Shown here piece by piece: positions 1 to 9,482 of a DNA stretch of 18,286 nucleotides. The notes beneath the pieces are model-generated. The model made no database searches. It was not told the DNA's origin and saw only the letters and a list, made by a program, of their open reading frames with translations. Numbering within the stretch: position 1 is the first letter of the stretch; every line of letters begins with the position of its first letter. The stretch is from Aureobasidium sp. EXF-3400. Taxonomy: Eukaryota; Ascomycota; Dothideomycetes; Dothideales; Saccotheciaceae. The position numbers and the translations under genes are program-made. Location: the NCBI GenBank assembly GCA_024195585.1, contig SWBL01000590.1, positions 1-18,286 of the forward strand, given 5' to 3'.

Positions 1-90
1 GCAACAGGAGCAACAGGAGCAACAGGAGCAACAGGAGCAACAGGAGCAACAGGAGCAACAGGAGCAACAGGAGCAACAGGAGCAACAGGG
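1..90 (+). repeat. Perfect 9-bp tandem repeat (GCAACAGGA) coding Ala-Thr-Gly
   Basis: Nine exact copies of GCAACAGGA (1-81) and a tenth differing in its last base (82-90). The array encodes Ala-Thr-Gly triplets of the collagen-like tract and probably extends left of the window. Exact nucleotide identity, against the diverged triplets that follow (91-411), suggests recent expansion or homogenisation. Because the unit is a multiple of 3, copy-number change would lengthen or shorten the protein without a frameshift. Confidence 0.97.
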
Positions 91-1110
91 GCTTCGGGTG
101 CTACAGGTCCTAGTGGACCTACGGGTGCGACGGGTCTTACAGGTCCAACGGGATCGACAGGACCCAGTGGTCCTGCGGGTGCTACAGGTTCCACTGGGCC
201 TATTGGTCCATCAGGGTCATCAGGAGCAACAGGGCCAACAGGGGCTTCAGGTGCTTCAGGTGCTACAGGACCGACAGGTTCGACAGGTCCTAGTGGTCCT
301 ACGGGTCCCACGGGTTCTACTGGGCCTAGCGGTTCATCAGGGCCATCAGGACCATCAGGACCATCAGGGCCATCAGGTCCTTCTGGTCCAGTGGGATCTA
401 CAGGAATACAAGTGAGTATCAAAACCCAGAAAAGAGTGTCACGATTCCTTATGATTACTTTGCAACTCTCATACCACACATCCATCTATAACATTAAAAT
501 CTCATCCACTAATCGAGATCACACTGACAATACATAGGGACCATCGGGGTAACAAACATCTTCATCACCCCTAGAACACCCACTAACATCTTCCCTCAGG
601 CCTCCCGGACCAACGGCAACAGGCATCCTCTACGGCTACCTCGGCTGCTATGTTCAAACCGGCTCAAACACCACAACCACCGGCCGAGCCCTCACCAACT
701 ACCAAGCCACATACAGCAACCAAGTAAACAGCCGCTGCAGCGCCACTTGCCTCTCACAACAATACGTCTACTTCGGCACCGTAAACCAAGGTACTACAGC
801 CGCTGATTGCTGGTGTGTAAATTCGATTACATACGTAACTGTCGCGACTGGTCTGTTGAGTGGAGCCTCGGGAGATGCGGGTGAAGTATGTGTTTTCCAT
901 TTCTCTACTTATCCTTCGCTATCCTCCTTTTTTTTTCTCGCAGTATTGCTGGTTCCTGCTTTCGATAACGTTTGAAAGTCTTTGCTGACAATGATGGCTC
1001 TATAGAATAATTGCTACTTGTGCAATGGAGCCAGTGTACCAGGAGGTGTACCTGGAGCTTGTGGCAACTATTCGATCAGCACTATTGCCATATTTGCTCG
1101 CTCTTTTTGA
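1..1110 (+). CDS. Collagen-like Gly-X-Y protein with C-terminal WSC domain (5' partial)
   Basis: Probable secreted or cell-surface protein; WSC domains are known as cysteine-rich carbohydrate-binding modules, but the ligand here is unknown. The start lies left of the window. My exon model is 1-411, 538-548, 600-885 and 1006-1110 (stop TGA 1108-1110). Exon 1 reads entirely as Gly-X-Y triplets (about 45), with X and Y almost only Ala, Thr, Pro, Ser, Leu, Ile or Val and no charged residues. The microexon and start of exon 3 continue the triplets. Then comes a WSC-type domain with the recognisable pieces [31 protein letters not shown]. Introns are GTGAGT...TAG, GTAACA...CAG and GTATGT...TAG, with branch-like ctgac, actaac and ctgac. 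No membrane anchor follows the WSC domain; a signal peptide would be outside the window. Collagen-like tracts are uncommon in fungi. Frame and domain are clear; the microexon is inferred. Confidence 0.85.
538..548 (+). other. Predicted 11-nt microexon within the collagen-like gene
   Basis: Splicing exon 1 (ending 411, phase 0) directly to the exon starting at 600 puts the WSC frame out of register. Inserting positions 538-548 restores it. The piece is preceded by ctgac...catag and followed by gtaaca...cactaac...ctcag, so both flanks look like complete short introns (126 bp and 51 bp). Its 11 bases give Gly-Pro-Ser plus two bases that complete a Gly codon with g600, so the joined sequence continues Gly-X-Y without a slip. 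Transcript support is lacking. Confidence 0.72.
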
Positions 1111-1799
1111 GAATGTCGCAAAAGGGGATGGTAGCGGTGTACTCTTCGGGGAAGGTGCGAGTCTGGCTCAAGTGTTCTTTGCCTTTAGCATGTTTAGATC
1201 TTTTTCGTATGTCACATTCCGTACTCAGGGTTTCAATATTATTCCCCCATTGGCGAAGTCTGTAACGCCTATAGCTATAGGAATGCATAATAGTGATAGG
1301 AAATAAGATGGTTATTCACTGAGAGGCAGGAAGTTGTCGACTCTCCGTGGACATGCCTCTGTTTCCTAAACGATTGTGTCTTTTTATAGTCTACACCTTG
1401 CTCTTAGCTGTAGTAGGAGACTCGGGGTACGGTGGCTGCTCGCCCGATACTGATCGCTTATCATGATTGCTTGAGAAGCGTCACGAATATGGAGGCCAGG
1501 TTGTTGACTGCAATGGGGGTTCGAATAATTTTTCCATCTTCACGTCGAGGAAGGAGCGAACAGAGTGTTTACCCTTCGCACCTTCGTTGGCAACAACGCT
1601 GTAAAACAGGAAGGGCACAATGCTAGATGGTCGAATAGAAGATTTAGAATTCAGTCAGACAGACATGGTGTATCCATCAGATCCTATTATACATGACATT
1701 ACAACAAATTACTAACAACTCTCGAATCATCAATCTCAGTCGACCGACTTGTTTGTCCGGCCTTTCGATCCTCTCGTCGTAAGAAGCCTCAGTACAAGC
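1111..1799. other. Convergent intergenic region, no gene recognised
   Basis: This is the 3' space between the WSC gene (+) and the acetate-permease gene (-), which converge. Short open frames here have no coding-like composition or recognisable motif. It presumably holds both 3' UTRs; no clear terminator, RNA gene or repeat is seen. Confidence 0.6.
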
Positions 1800-2965
1800 T
1801 TATGCTGAGTATCTCTCCTTCTCCTCCTTAGCCTTCTTCCTGTCACTAGCACCCTTGATGAAAGTGCTGAGGTCACCAACTGGAAGCTGGAAGGGGAAGT
1901 CAAGAGCAGCGAGCATGATGGCGAAGAAGATCCACCAGCCGCACATGTCGGTGACAAAAGTGAGTGCTCCGGCAGCGACAAGACATCTGGTGGCAGTTGC
2001 GGCGTGGGCAGCCTGTCTAGCCGAGTTTGCGGCGGCACCATAAGCAAGAGCAAGGTTCCAGTAAGCACCGGCCAGACAGCCGAATGCGAGGACCAAGGTG
2101 AAGAAGATCATGGCGAAGACGACGTTGGTGCGGAGTGAGCAGATGAAGTAGATCAAGCACAACATGCCCATGAAGACGAGGAAGAAGGCTATTGTGAAAA
2201 CGTTAATGAGTTAACGAGGAGATGTGTGACGGTAAAGTAATACGAACCAAAACTGGCATTGAACTCGACAGTCTGTAATCCTTCACCAGGGTTGGCGAGG
2301 TTGGTTGAGAAGGCACCGTACGCATTGTAGAATGGCTGAAGGGTGGCAGCGAATGTCAACCAGAAGGCACCGAATGAACCGAAGACGACGAAGGGGAATG
2401 TGTTGCCGATCAACCACTGATACAATGTTAGTAAAGAGGACCAGTCACATAAAATGTCGACACTCACCTCGCCAATAGAACCAAGAATCATCAAAAGACC
2501 ACCAAAGAAGAAGTAAGCACCGATATCAGAAGCACCAGTGTTCGAAGAACCTCTCCATCCCATCAACATGCAACTGAGTGGCGTCAAACTGAGGAGGAAT
2601 CCGCACAAAGCGCTAGACTTGTTGTCAATGGAACTCCCCAGGCAAGAAAAAGCTTCAGGGAACTTACAGTGGAGTAGGGTTACCAAAGGTCTTTCTCAAT
2701 TCACCAGCGACCTTGTTCTGAGGAGACAGATAGATTTTCTCGAACAGCTCGGGCGAGATCGAAATGCTACCAGCTGTACGGATTCTCTGGAGAGCCGTCT
2801 CGCTGTCAACATCGCCTCCAACGTGGTTGTTATAGTCTATAGTATTGTTAGCTCCAGTCCGCTATATCTGTTCAATATCTACTTACCATTGAAGTCCTTC
2901 TCGACTGGCGGACTAGGCTCGTGGGTAAGGTGGTTGGTTGCGTTGTAGTTGGCCTCGTTCGCCAT
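1800..2965 (-). CDS. GPR1/FUN34/YaaH-family acetate permease (Ato/AcpA-like)
   Basis: Six-helix plasma-membrane permease of the AceTr family; characterised fungal members take up acetate, and yeast Ato proteins are linked to acetate or ammonium export. Substrate here is inferred from family. Five exons on the minus strand: 2965-2887, 2836-2668, 2612-2468, 2416-2248 and 2188-1800, giving 316 residues, normal or slightly long for the family. Introns are 50, 55, 51 and 59 bp; donors are GTAAGT, GTAAGT, GTGAGT and GTTCGT. A soluble N-terminus of about 75 residues leads into the family signature, here NPTPLALCGF (residues 79-88), placed just before the first helix as in the family. Hydrophobic segments follow throughout, including GAYFFFGGLLMILGSIGE and the C-terminal helix ending ALDFPFQLPVGDLS, then a basic tail (RKKAKEEKERYSA). 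The start is the first ATG of the open frame, matching Ato-like N-termini. Transcribed toward the WSC gene. Confidence 0.92.
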
Positions 2966-4624
2966 ATTGACGGCTTATAAGAATGTTCTGATAGAAGAAT
3001 GAATATGTGGATGAAACAGGAAAGGGATGATTGCTATCACAACAGAGGACGCCTGCATATATACCTTCCACAAGGTGGCTTCATACGCACGGTTGCGCTA
3101 TGTCCGAAGGCCCCGTCTCGGATAGCACAACCACAACCGATTCAGAGAAGATCAGAGCAGGGAAGAGCCATACCCCGCTGAACAGGTCACGAACGGCTCA
3201 TGATCTCCTGACTTTGTGCACAAGTACAGATTTGGATTGATCGACCAGTCGTACGCCGCTGAAAGCTACCCCAGACGCCCCCATCCGGTTGAGCGGTTGG
3301 CTTGGTCGTTGCAAAACTCGTGTCTGGCAACGAGAGACACGTTCTACCTGCAGGACCCGGACAGATGGCCATGCGAGATGGCTGACACGGTAACCAGCAT
3401 GTACTGATCAATGTTCTTTATGCAGTACTCGACAAACAAGATGTGTGTGCGATACAGGCAAGCCAATGATGACCCATAACGTTGCAGGATCCATCCGGAC
3501 ATGCGGATACTTGAGTAGCCATAGAATTGTATAAGGTTAGTGCGGCGAGAGGAGAACTTCCCCGCAATGCAATCCGGGGCATCTGGGGAGTCGATCTGGG
3601 GGTGGGTATGGACTCGCGTGGCGATGTCAAATGAATTCGATCGATAGGCACTCGAAAATAGGAGCTGCTGGTTGTAGGCAGGGCGTCTCGTACGATTCAT
3701 CCTTTAATCTGCTTGTGTCACATACACAACATCAATTTTAGATCTCATCTTACCTGTTCCCCTGGTTACAGAACTACTTTAAAGGTGAGCTTCAAGCAAA
3801 CTGTTTCTTTCGGCATCACGGATTCACAAAACCGGTCCAGAGCTGTTTTGTATCAAGATCATCGATACTTGGGGTGGTACAATCCCAAAAGGCTTTCGGC
3901 CATAGGCAAGGCACCGTCGTGCGATTGGACGTGTTCTTTGGTAGACGACCCCGCGCGAAAAACGGAGGGGAAAACAACCGCATACCAAGACTCCAAGGCC
4001 ATCGGGCATGCGGCTGGCTGGTGATGATCCCTTCGTACAGGCTAGCCAGAGAGTTTTGCTTTATTGTTGGAAGATTCCCGAAGGTCACGAGACGTATATG
4101 TGGATGTCTCTTTAAGCACAGAAGAGGGTGTGAAGTCGCAAAGCAGCAACTCAAGAGGTAAGAGCGGGAATAGCCAAAGTGACATCATGCACAAAGTGTT
4201 TAGATAAATGGCAAGTGCGAGTCCATCCACTCAATTTCAGTCTGTGTAAGAATTGAAGCGTCAAACCTCGGCTGATAGCATACTCGTACCACCTGGATCG
4301 ACTGCCTTTTCTCGTTGATCGACTATGGATCCCTTGTGTCGCGGCTAGCAGGCGCCGGAGCAGCCAATGGCAGCATCATCACCGTTGCGCAAAGCGAAGC
4401 TTACGTTGATGACGGGGACAAGGCTATTCAGCGTAGAAGCTGAACTTGAGAAAAATTGTGAAGTAAAAGAAAAAATGTACTCAAGTACAAAGTCATTATG
4501 ATACATACGTTACGACGTAAAAAAGGCCACCAATTCATCAACCACCGAGAAACGAAAATTCTAACGCCCATTTATCGTTCATCTATTCCAGGAGTGGGAA
4601 CAGGAGTTAGGCAGGTCATTCATA
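2966..4624. other. Long intergenic region (about 1.66 kb), no gene recognised
   Basis: Lies between the permease start and the chitin synthase stop, both genes on the minus strand. The right part should hold the chitin synthase 3' UTR and the left part the permease promoter. Open frames on both strands (for example 3344-3700 minus, 3874-4161 plus) show no recognisable domain and no spliceable continuation. One CCCCGC (3173-3178) fits the CreA consensus SYGGRG on the minus strand, but such a short site is expected by chance. No tRNA or repeat was seen. Confidence 0.5.
3057..3063 (-). promoter_or_regulatory. Possible TATA element of the acetate permease gene
   Basis: TATATAT on the minus strand, about 92 bp upstream of the ATG at 2965. 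Spacing is reasonable for a core promoter, but the motif is short and unsupported by any transcription start data. Confidence 0.35.
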
Positions 4625-7600
4625 TCATTTGTTGAAGAGTCTTTTGACTCCCACAGTCGCGTTTCCAGCTTTGTCACTGATCCACGTACCACTTCCATCC
4701 AGGAAGCTGAAAGATGGAATCTTGCTGCGCCAGCCGTATCGTCTTCTTGAGGCAGTCTTACTGCCTGTGGAACTGCGGTCACTGAACTTCAGCTTGCCCT
4801 CCATGATGGAGTGAATGGCATTGATGAGCAGGAAAGTAGAAGAGCCGATGGCACGGAACAAGGCCAGAACAGCAACGGCCCATAAGATGAACTTGAGATA
4901 GACGTTGTTGGCAATACCTGTCTCGCCATATGCTCCACTGACGGCCATGGCAAGGATGGCGTTGGTAGACATCCAGATTGTCACCATGTAGGTTCTGACT
5001 CCACGATAGTAATCCTCTTGCTGCTGTGCTGCGCTTGGCGGTGGTTCAATGACCTCAACGCGGTCACGAAGGTTGCGAAGAGCAGTATCGTAGCCACTGT
5101 CAATGTCAAGCTGCTCGCTTGGCATCTCAAGTTCAACAGTGCCGCCCTTTGAGGCTTTAGCGGCTCCCAGGTCCGTACTGACAGTATTGTCACCCTTTGT
5201 GCCCCAAGAGATATCATGCGCATTGCAGAAAGCGAAAATTTGAAGTGTGCAGATATAGCTGGGTAGCATGCCAAAGTACTGAGCGGAACTGGTGAACATA
5301 TGCCAAGGATCCAGGTAAAGGAAAGACATCAAGAAATAGAGTCCAATCGTGCTGAGGGTGCTGACGATGAAGTTGGTAAAGAGGTTGTTGCCAAGGTGCA
5401 TCTTGCCTCCACCAAACTCTTTCACCACGATCCAGATTGAAGCGAACGTGGTGTAGGCCATGACGATACCGTAGATAACCATGGATCCCAAGAACATCTT
5501 TTTCGATCCCTGTGGTCGATTTCCCATGCTCAAGATGAAGTTCATAGCGATTGTCAAGATGCACGCATATCGTAGAACGGTGAAGACATATTTGCAAAGG
5601 TTGACCTTTCCTCCTGTAGGGTCAATCTTTGGATCCGAAAGCGAACCAGCAACGAAGTAGAATGTCAGATAGAAGTTGCCAAGCGAAAACCAGGTGAATG
5701 TGAGCTGGATGAATTGATAGATAAATTCAACATGGAGTAGGGCCTTGCGAATCGGGGAGTGCGACGTGGTCCAGATCTGTTTGAAATGCAAAAGGGAGTA
5801 GACTGCAGCGAAGAATGCACCATTCAGCCATCTACGGCGCTGAGAGATGAATTCTGGAACAGCATCTAGACGGGTCAGCAGGATTCGATAGTTTGGTTCT
5901 TTGAACATCTCTTACCAGGTACATCGGTTTCACCAGTGGCTTGTCTGACATACTTCAACACCCATGATTCGTTACGCTTGGCGACTAGCTCCCAACAAAG
6001 GATACGATCCTCTGCCAGATACATGTTGGCGGTGAATACGTCTGCATCTTGACCATGTAGGGTCTCGCCCTTGAAGTATTGACTGAGAGGTCCGTGTCCA
6101 GTCTCATCGTTCTGGAGGGCATGATATCTGTAGGCGCTCAGAGCGCCAGGCAAGACAGTGATATAACCAAAGACAGATTCGAGCGGTTTGTCTAGAATGT
6201 TAGACATTTTGTACTCAAAGTTTTGGGACGCCACGAGTGGGTTGAATAGTCCAAGCCAATTCTTTCCCTTGCCAGCCTTGATCTCACCAGCAGCGCCTGC
6301 AACGTTCGAATCGTTATCAAATGCCTTCCAGAGGTGGTACAAAGAAGTGTCTCCTGGTCTTGTACCGACATCCAGCAGAATACAGACATTGGGCTTCAAG
6401 GCCTGTCCGAACGCATTGAAGAACCAACGATGACTGTTGAGCTTCTTTGCATTCTTCTCTTTCATGCAGAAAATCATCTGGCAAGGCACAATTCCTTTTT
6501 CGGCTCCTTTGAACTTGAGATCGGGATCGAGAGATACCTGTGTGGTATACTCATAAACGTGACCAGTGACTTCACGTTGGTTCACGGAGTTCTTTGCGAT
6601 ACCATCTTGGTACACTCCCATGGCAGCGAGAGCATCCAGAGTTCGAGGATGTACCTTCTTGCGTCCATCAGCAATGATGCAAATCACGATTTTCTTCCAA
6701 CCGTCCTTGCCCCATGTTCTAGACTTTTGTCTGCTGCAAAAGTGGGCGACATTGCGCATGACACCATGCATGGTGCGGGTAAAGTCGAGTTCGTTTTCGT
6801 TGTACATGGTGATACAGATGAGCAGCTCGGTCTCGCGGGTTGTGTTACCAATCTGCTGACGGAGCTTGTAGCCACGCTCAACAAACTCGTTGGGATCGCA
6901 TGTGACGGCCGTGTATCGCATGTGCGTAAATTCGATATCATCACGACGGGGCAGGAAAGAGTACAGAATGGTGGGAATTTTGCACTCCAATATCAGTTCT
7001 CCATTGATGAGTTTGACCTCCTTCTTGGACATGACTGCAGGTCTTGCGCCACGACGTTCTTGCTTTCCATCTGGAGCAGGCTCATAGTTGCCTTTCTCGT
7101 CATAATCGTCATCGTCGTCGTCGTTGTAACTTGATTCGGACATGAACGAGTCGGTCTTGAGAAGGTCTGGTCGCTCGGCGTCCATGAATGGGTCATCATC
7201 GCCATCGATAGGGATGGCTGTCATGTCCGAAAGGTCCTTGTCGCCGTCGGATGAATTGGGGCGCACACCAGCAAACAGCGGGGCTGGTGGGAGGGGTCGC
7301 TTCGAGCTGCCACCATATTTACTAGAAGGTGAGCCCGGTCGCGGGCTGCCGTTGATGTCGGCGGGCTCGTAGGGAGCGTTGTATGACGGCGGGACGGTAT
7401 AATCGAGGGAGGTGCGAGTAGGAGACCAAGAGCGCGAGGGAGAGTGGGAAGCTCGTGATGAAGGTCGATCGTAGTAGAAGGGCGGGACGTCGGAGGGCGG
7501 CGGAAGGCTGGGGGCTCCGTCGACGATGGAGACGGCTCGTGATGGTGGACGCGAAGGGTGGTATGGTATGAAAGTAGCGGGCATGGGCGGGATCTCCTCG

Positions 7601-7923
7601 GCGGCTTCTCTAGACGATTCTGTTAAGTGGTGGTTCTTGTCTTTCTTGCTTGTCGAAAGCGACGTCTGGGCCTCTTCAAGGAGGTCTTGAATGGCATTGC
7701 GCTCTTTGGGGTGCTTTCTAGGCACACTGAACCTTGAGCGGGTGTTTTGTTCTGGCTTGTCGTCGACTGGGACCGACTTCTGGGGCTGAGAAGATTGCTG
7801 AACATACTCTTCGAAGGGACTTTCATCAATGTGGGTAAGCAGCCTCATGGTGGACGCATTGTGCGAGCCGGGGGCACCCTCGTTATCACCGTAGACAGAC
7901 GAGTCGCCATAGCGAGAGCCCAT
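4625..7923 (-). CDS. Chitin synthase, class I-III group (most like class I)
   Basis: Integral membrane GT2 enzyme that polymerises N-acetylglucosamine from UDP-GlcNAc into chitin for the cell wall and septa. Two exons on the minus strand, 7923-5916 and 5865-4625, joined across a 50-bp intron (GTAAGA, CTGAC branch, CTAG) that restores GETDVP-DAVPEF; product 1082 residues. Residues 1 to about 297 are Pro/Ser-rich and low complexity, with an acidic run near residue 270. The chitin synthase N-terminal domain begins near 298, followed by the [17 protein letters not shown] region and the GT2 core ([31 protein letters not shown]). The catalytic EDR lies at 638-640 and QRRRW at 678-682. About seven hydrophobic segments follow, interrupted by a soluble loop containing [12 protein letters not shown] chose the ATG at 7923 because it is the first ATG of the frame. 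Class assignment is from remembered sequence resemblance and is less sure than the family. Confidence 0.95.
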
Positions 7924-8254
7924 GTTGGCGGTTGGTAGAATGAGTGACGGCGCAACAAGCGAGGAATGTAAAGCTGTATCTGCTTGCAATTACGCCATGT
8001 GCACACTGGAGAAAGACGCTTGTGAGTTTAGCAGGGTCAACAGATCAAAACGGCGGTCAGACAAAGCTCAGATATGACAAGCAAAAAATGGGTGAATTAA
8101 AATTAACACTTCTGTTAGGCGCACCGTCCTTCTTGATGATGGTGCCTGGAGAGATGGACCATGTTGTTTGTTTCACGGCGCACGCGGAGAAGTTGGCGTG
8201 GAAACAGTCGCTCGGCACTTGCGACGCCCGTCCTTCCGGCAAACAATCAATTGT
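7924..8254 (-). promoter_or_regulatory. Compact intergenic/promoter space of the chitin synthase gene
   Basis: Only 331 bp separate the dehydrogenase stop codon from the chitin synthase ATG, both on the minus strand. This interval must hold the dehydrogenase 3' UTR and the chitin synthase 5' UTR, plus any promoter not inside the neighbouring gene. No convincing TATA box was found. The frame stays open upstream of the ATG to about 7989 but has no ATG there. Confidence 0.5.
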
Positions 8255-9096
8255 CTATTTTCCTTCTGCCTTTGCATAATCAGGCCCAAACTCCTTGTAC
8301 CATCTGGATATGGTTAGTATCGCTTCCTAAGGGCTCCAGGGCACCATATCTAAACTCACCTGTCTACCAACTCTTGGCTCATGCCAGCTCCGATGCAATC
8401 GCGGTCCTCTTGCCATCCCTTCTTGATCTCGTCCATGAACTCTTCCACAGACAGGGCACTGGCGTTCTTGTCTTTCTTGTTGTCGTCTGGATCCTCTCTT
8501 TCTCTGTGCAAGTCGGTACCAACAGACGGTGGTGCAATCTCAATCACCTTGATGGATGACCCAGCCTGCTCCAGCTGAGTTCTCAGGTTCATCGTGTTGA
8601 AATGCACAAAGGCCTTGGTGCCGTTGTATACTGGGTTGATGATGCTGAAGGGAATGAAGCCGAGCGCCGACGAGACGTTCATGATGACGGCTGACTTCTT
8701 GGACTTGAAGTGAGGCAGGAAGCCAACTGCGAGATGCATAGGTCCTCGAATGTTGATATTAATCTCGTTGTCTCCTTTCTCGAGGAACTCTTCGGCTGAC
8801 ATGTCGTTCACGTTAAGAGGTCTCTGGACACCAGCATTGTTGACGAGGCAGTCCAGATCTGGGTGCTCCTTTGTGATCTTTTGGATGAAACTTGGAATGG
8901 ATTGGATGTCTCCCGTGTCCAAGACATAGTAGTCGGCGCCGATTTCCTTGCTCGTAGACTGTAGCTTGGACTCGGTACGGCCTATGATGATGACCTTCTT
9001 TCCTTGTGAGATAAAGTACTCGGAAATGGCTCTTCCAATGCCTCCGGCACCTCCGGTAACAAGAGCAGTATTGAAATCTAAAGATCTAGGCGACAT
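8255..9096 (-). CDS. Short-chain dehydrogenase/reductase (DltE-like classical SDR)
   Basis: Rossmann-fold NAD(P)-dependent oxidoreductase; substrate unknown. Two exons on the minus strand, 9096-8360 and 8303-8255, joined by a 56-bp intron (GTGAGT, TACTAAC branch, CCAG); product 261 residues, normal for classical SDRs. The cofactor motif TGGAGGIG is at residues 14-21, and R40 after the second strand favours NADP(H). NNAG is at 86-89, Asn113/Asn115 lie in the catalytic-Asn region, Ser142/Ser143 follow, and the catalytic Tyr157-x-x-x-Lys161 is present. So the full Asn-Ser-Tyr-Lys set appears intact. The HPDLDCLVNNAG stretch resembles the COG3967 (DltE-like) group; the bacterial teichoic-acid role does not carry over to a fungus. 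I start at MSPRSLDF: it lies just before the first strand, and a TATAAA sits about 60 bp upstream. The frame is open farther upstream but would enter that TATA region. Confidence 0.92.
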
Positions 9097-9482
9097 GTTA
9101 AAGATATCAGTATGTGTTGTTGAATGTATGCAGTCGCAGAGATGTTCGTCCTTTATAAAGAGTTGATACAGATTCGCCATAATGATGACGTACCTCAAGA
9201 TCAACTCCGGCACTTCCGACTTTGGAGCTCCTGCGAGTTATGCGACCTGCGCATGCATACTTCCATCATTGCCATTCATATCTCTCCAAACTCTGCCTTC
9301 ATTGTTAAATCAGTATGCCACAAGAGACGCCGTGGTTAGGCCTCGAGTATCACTGCAACTGCATAGACTACAATGCAATGCGCCGACGTCTCACGCAGCC
9401 AGATCTGATAGCTCGTGCTCGTGCAATCGAGCAGACTCGCAATTCGCTGCTCGATCCATCGATTTTCCGCTTCTAGGAGAAG
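9097..9482. other. Upstream region of the SDR gene, no gene recognised
   Basis: Apart from the TATA-like site there is no recognisable coding or RNA gene. A frame open through much of it (9182-9592 plus) has Ser/Ala/Arg-rich, noncoding-like composition. Confidence 0.5.
9152..9159 (-). promoter_or_regulatory. Likely TATA box of the SDR gene
   Basis: CTTTATAAAG (9151-9160) is palindromic and supplies TATAAA on the minus strand about 60 bp upstream of the chosen ATG. It supports starting the protein at 9096 rather than farther upstream. Confidence 0.5.

Noticed and set aside
1..90. CRISPR-like array or simple non-coding satellite
   Set aside because: Contiguous 9-bp units without spacers, in frame with a long coding tract; it is a coding minisatellite.
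1..411. Bacterial origin of the collagen-like tract
   Set aside because: The composition recalls bacterial collagens, but the tract is joined by spliceosomal introns to a eukaryotic WSC domain; low-complexity similarity is not evidence of transfer.
98..415. Open frame rich in Leu, Val, Gln and Arg at 98-415 (+)
   Set aside because: It is the shifted reading of the Gly-X-Y repeat; the other frame gives perfect collagen triplets and joins the WSC exons.
2538..2948. Plus-strand frame of 136 codons
   Set aside because: Antisense to exons 1-3 of the acetate permease gene.
3344..3700. Candidate gene, minus strand
   Set aside because: Composition is not coding-like, several frames are open in both directions, and there is no recognisable domain.
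2966..4624. tRNA or other structured RNA in the long intergenic space
   Set aside because: I looked for a T-arm-like GGTTCGA with a matching acceptor stem and found none; short palindromic stretches near 4477-4520 are too weak to call.
6334..7134. 266-codon open frame on the plus strand
   Set aside because: Antisense to the chitin synthase catalytic region; no domain, and the sense strand is clearly coding.
5875..7989. Longer chitin synthase start at 7989
   Set aside because: The frame is open there, but the codon is TTG; the first ATG is at 7923.
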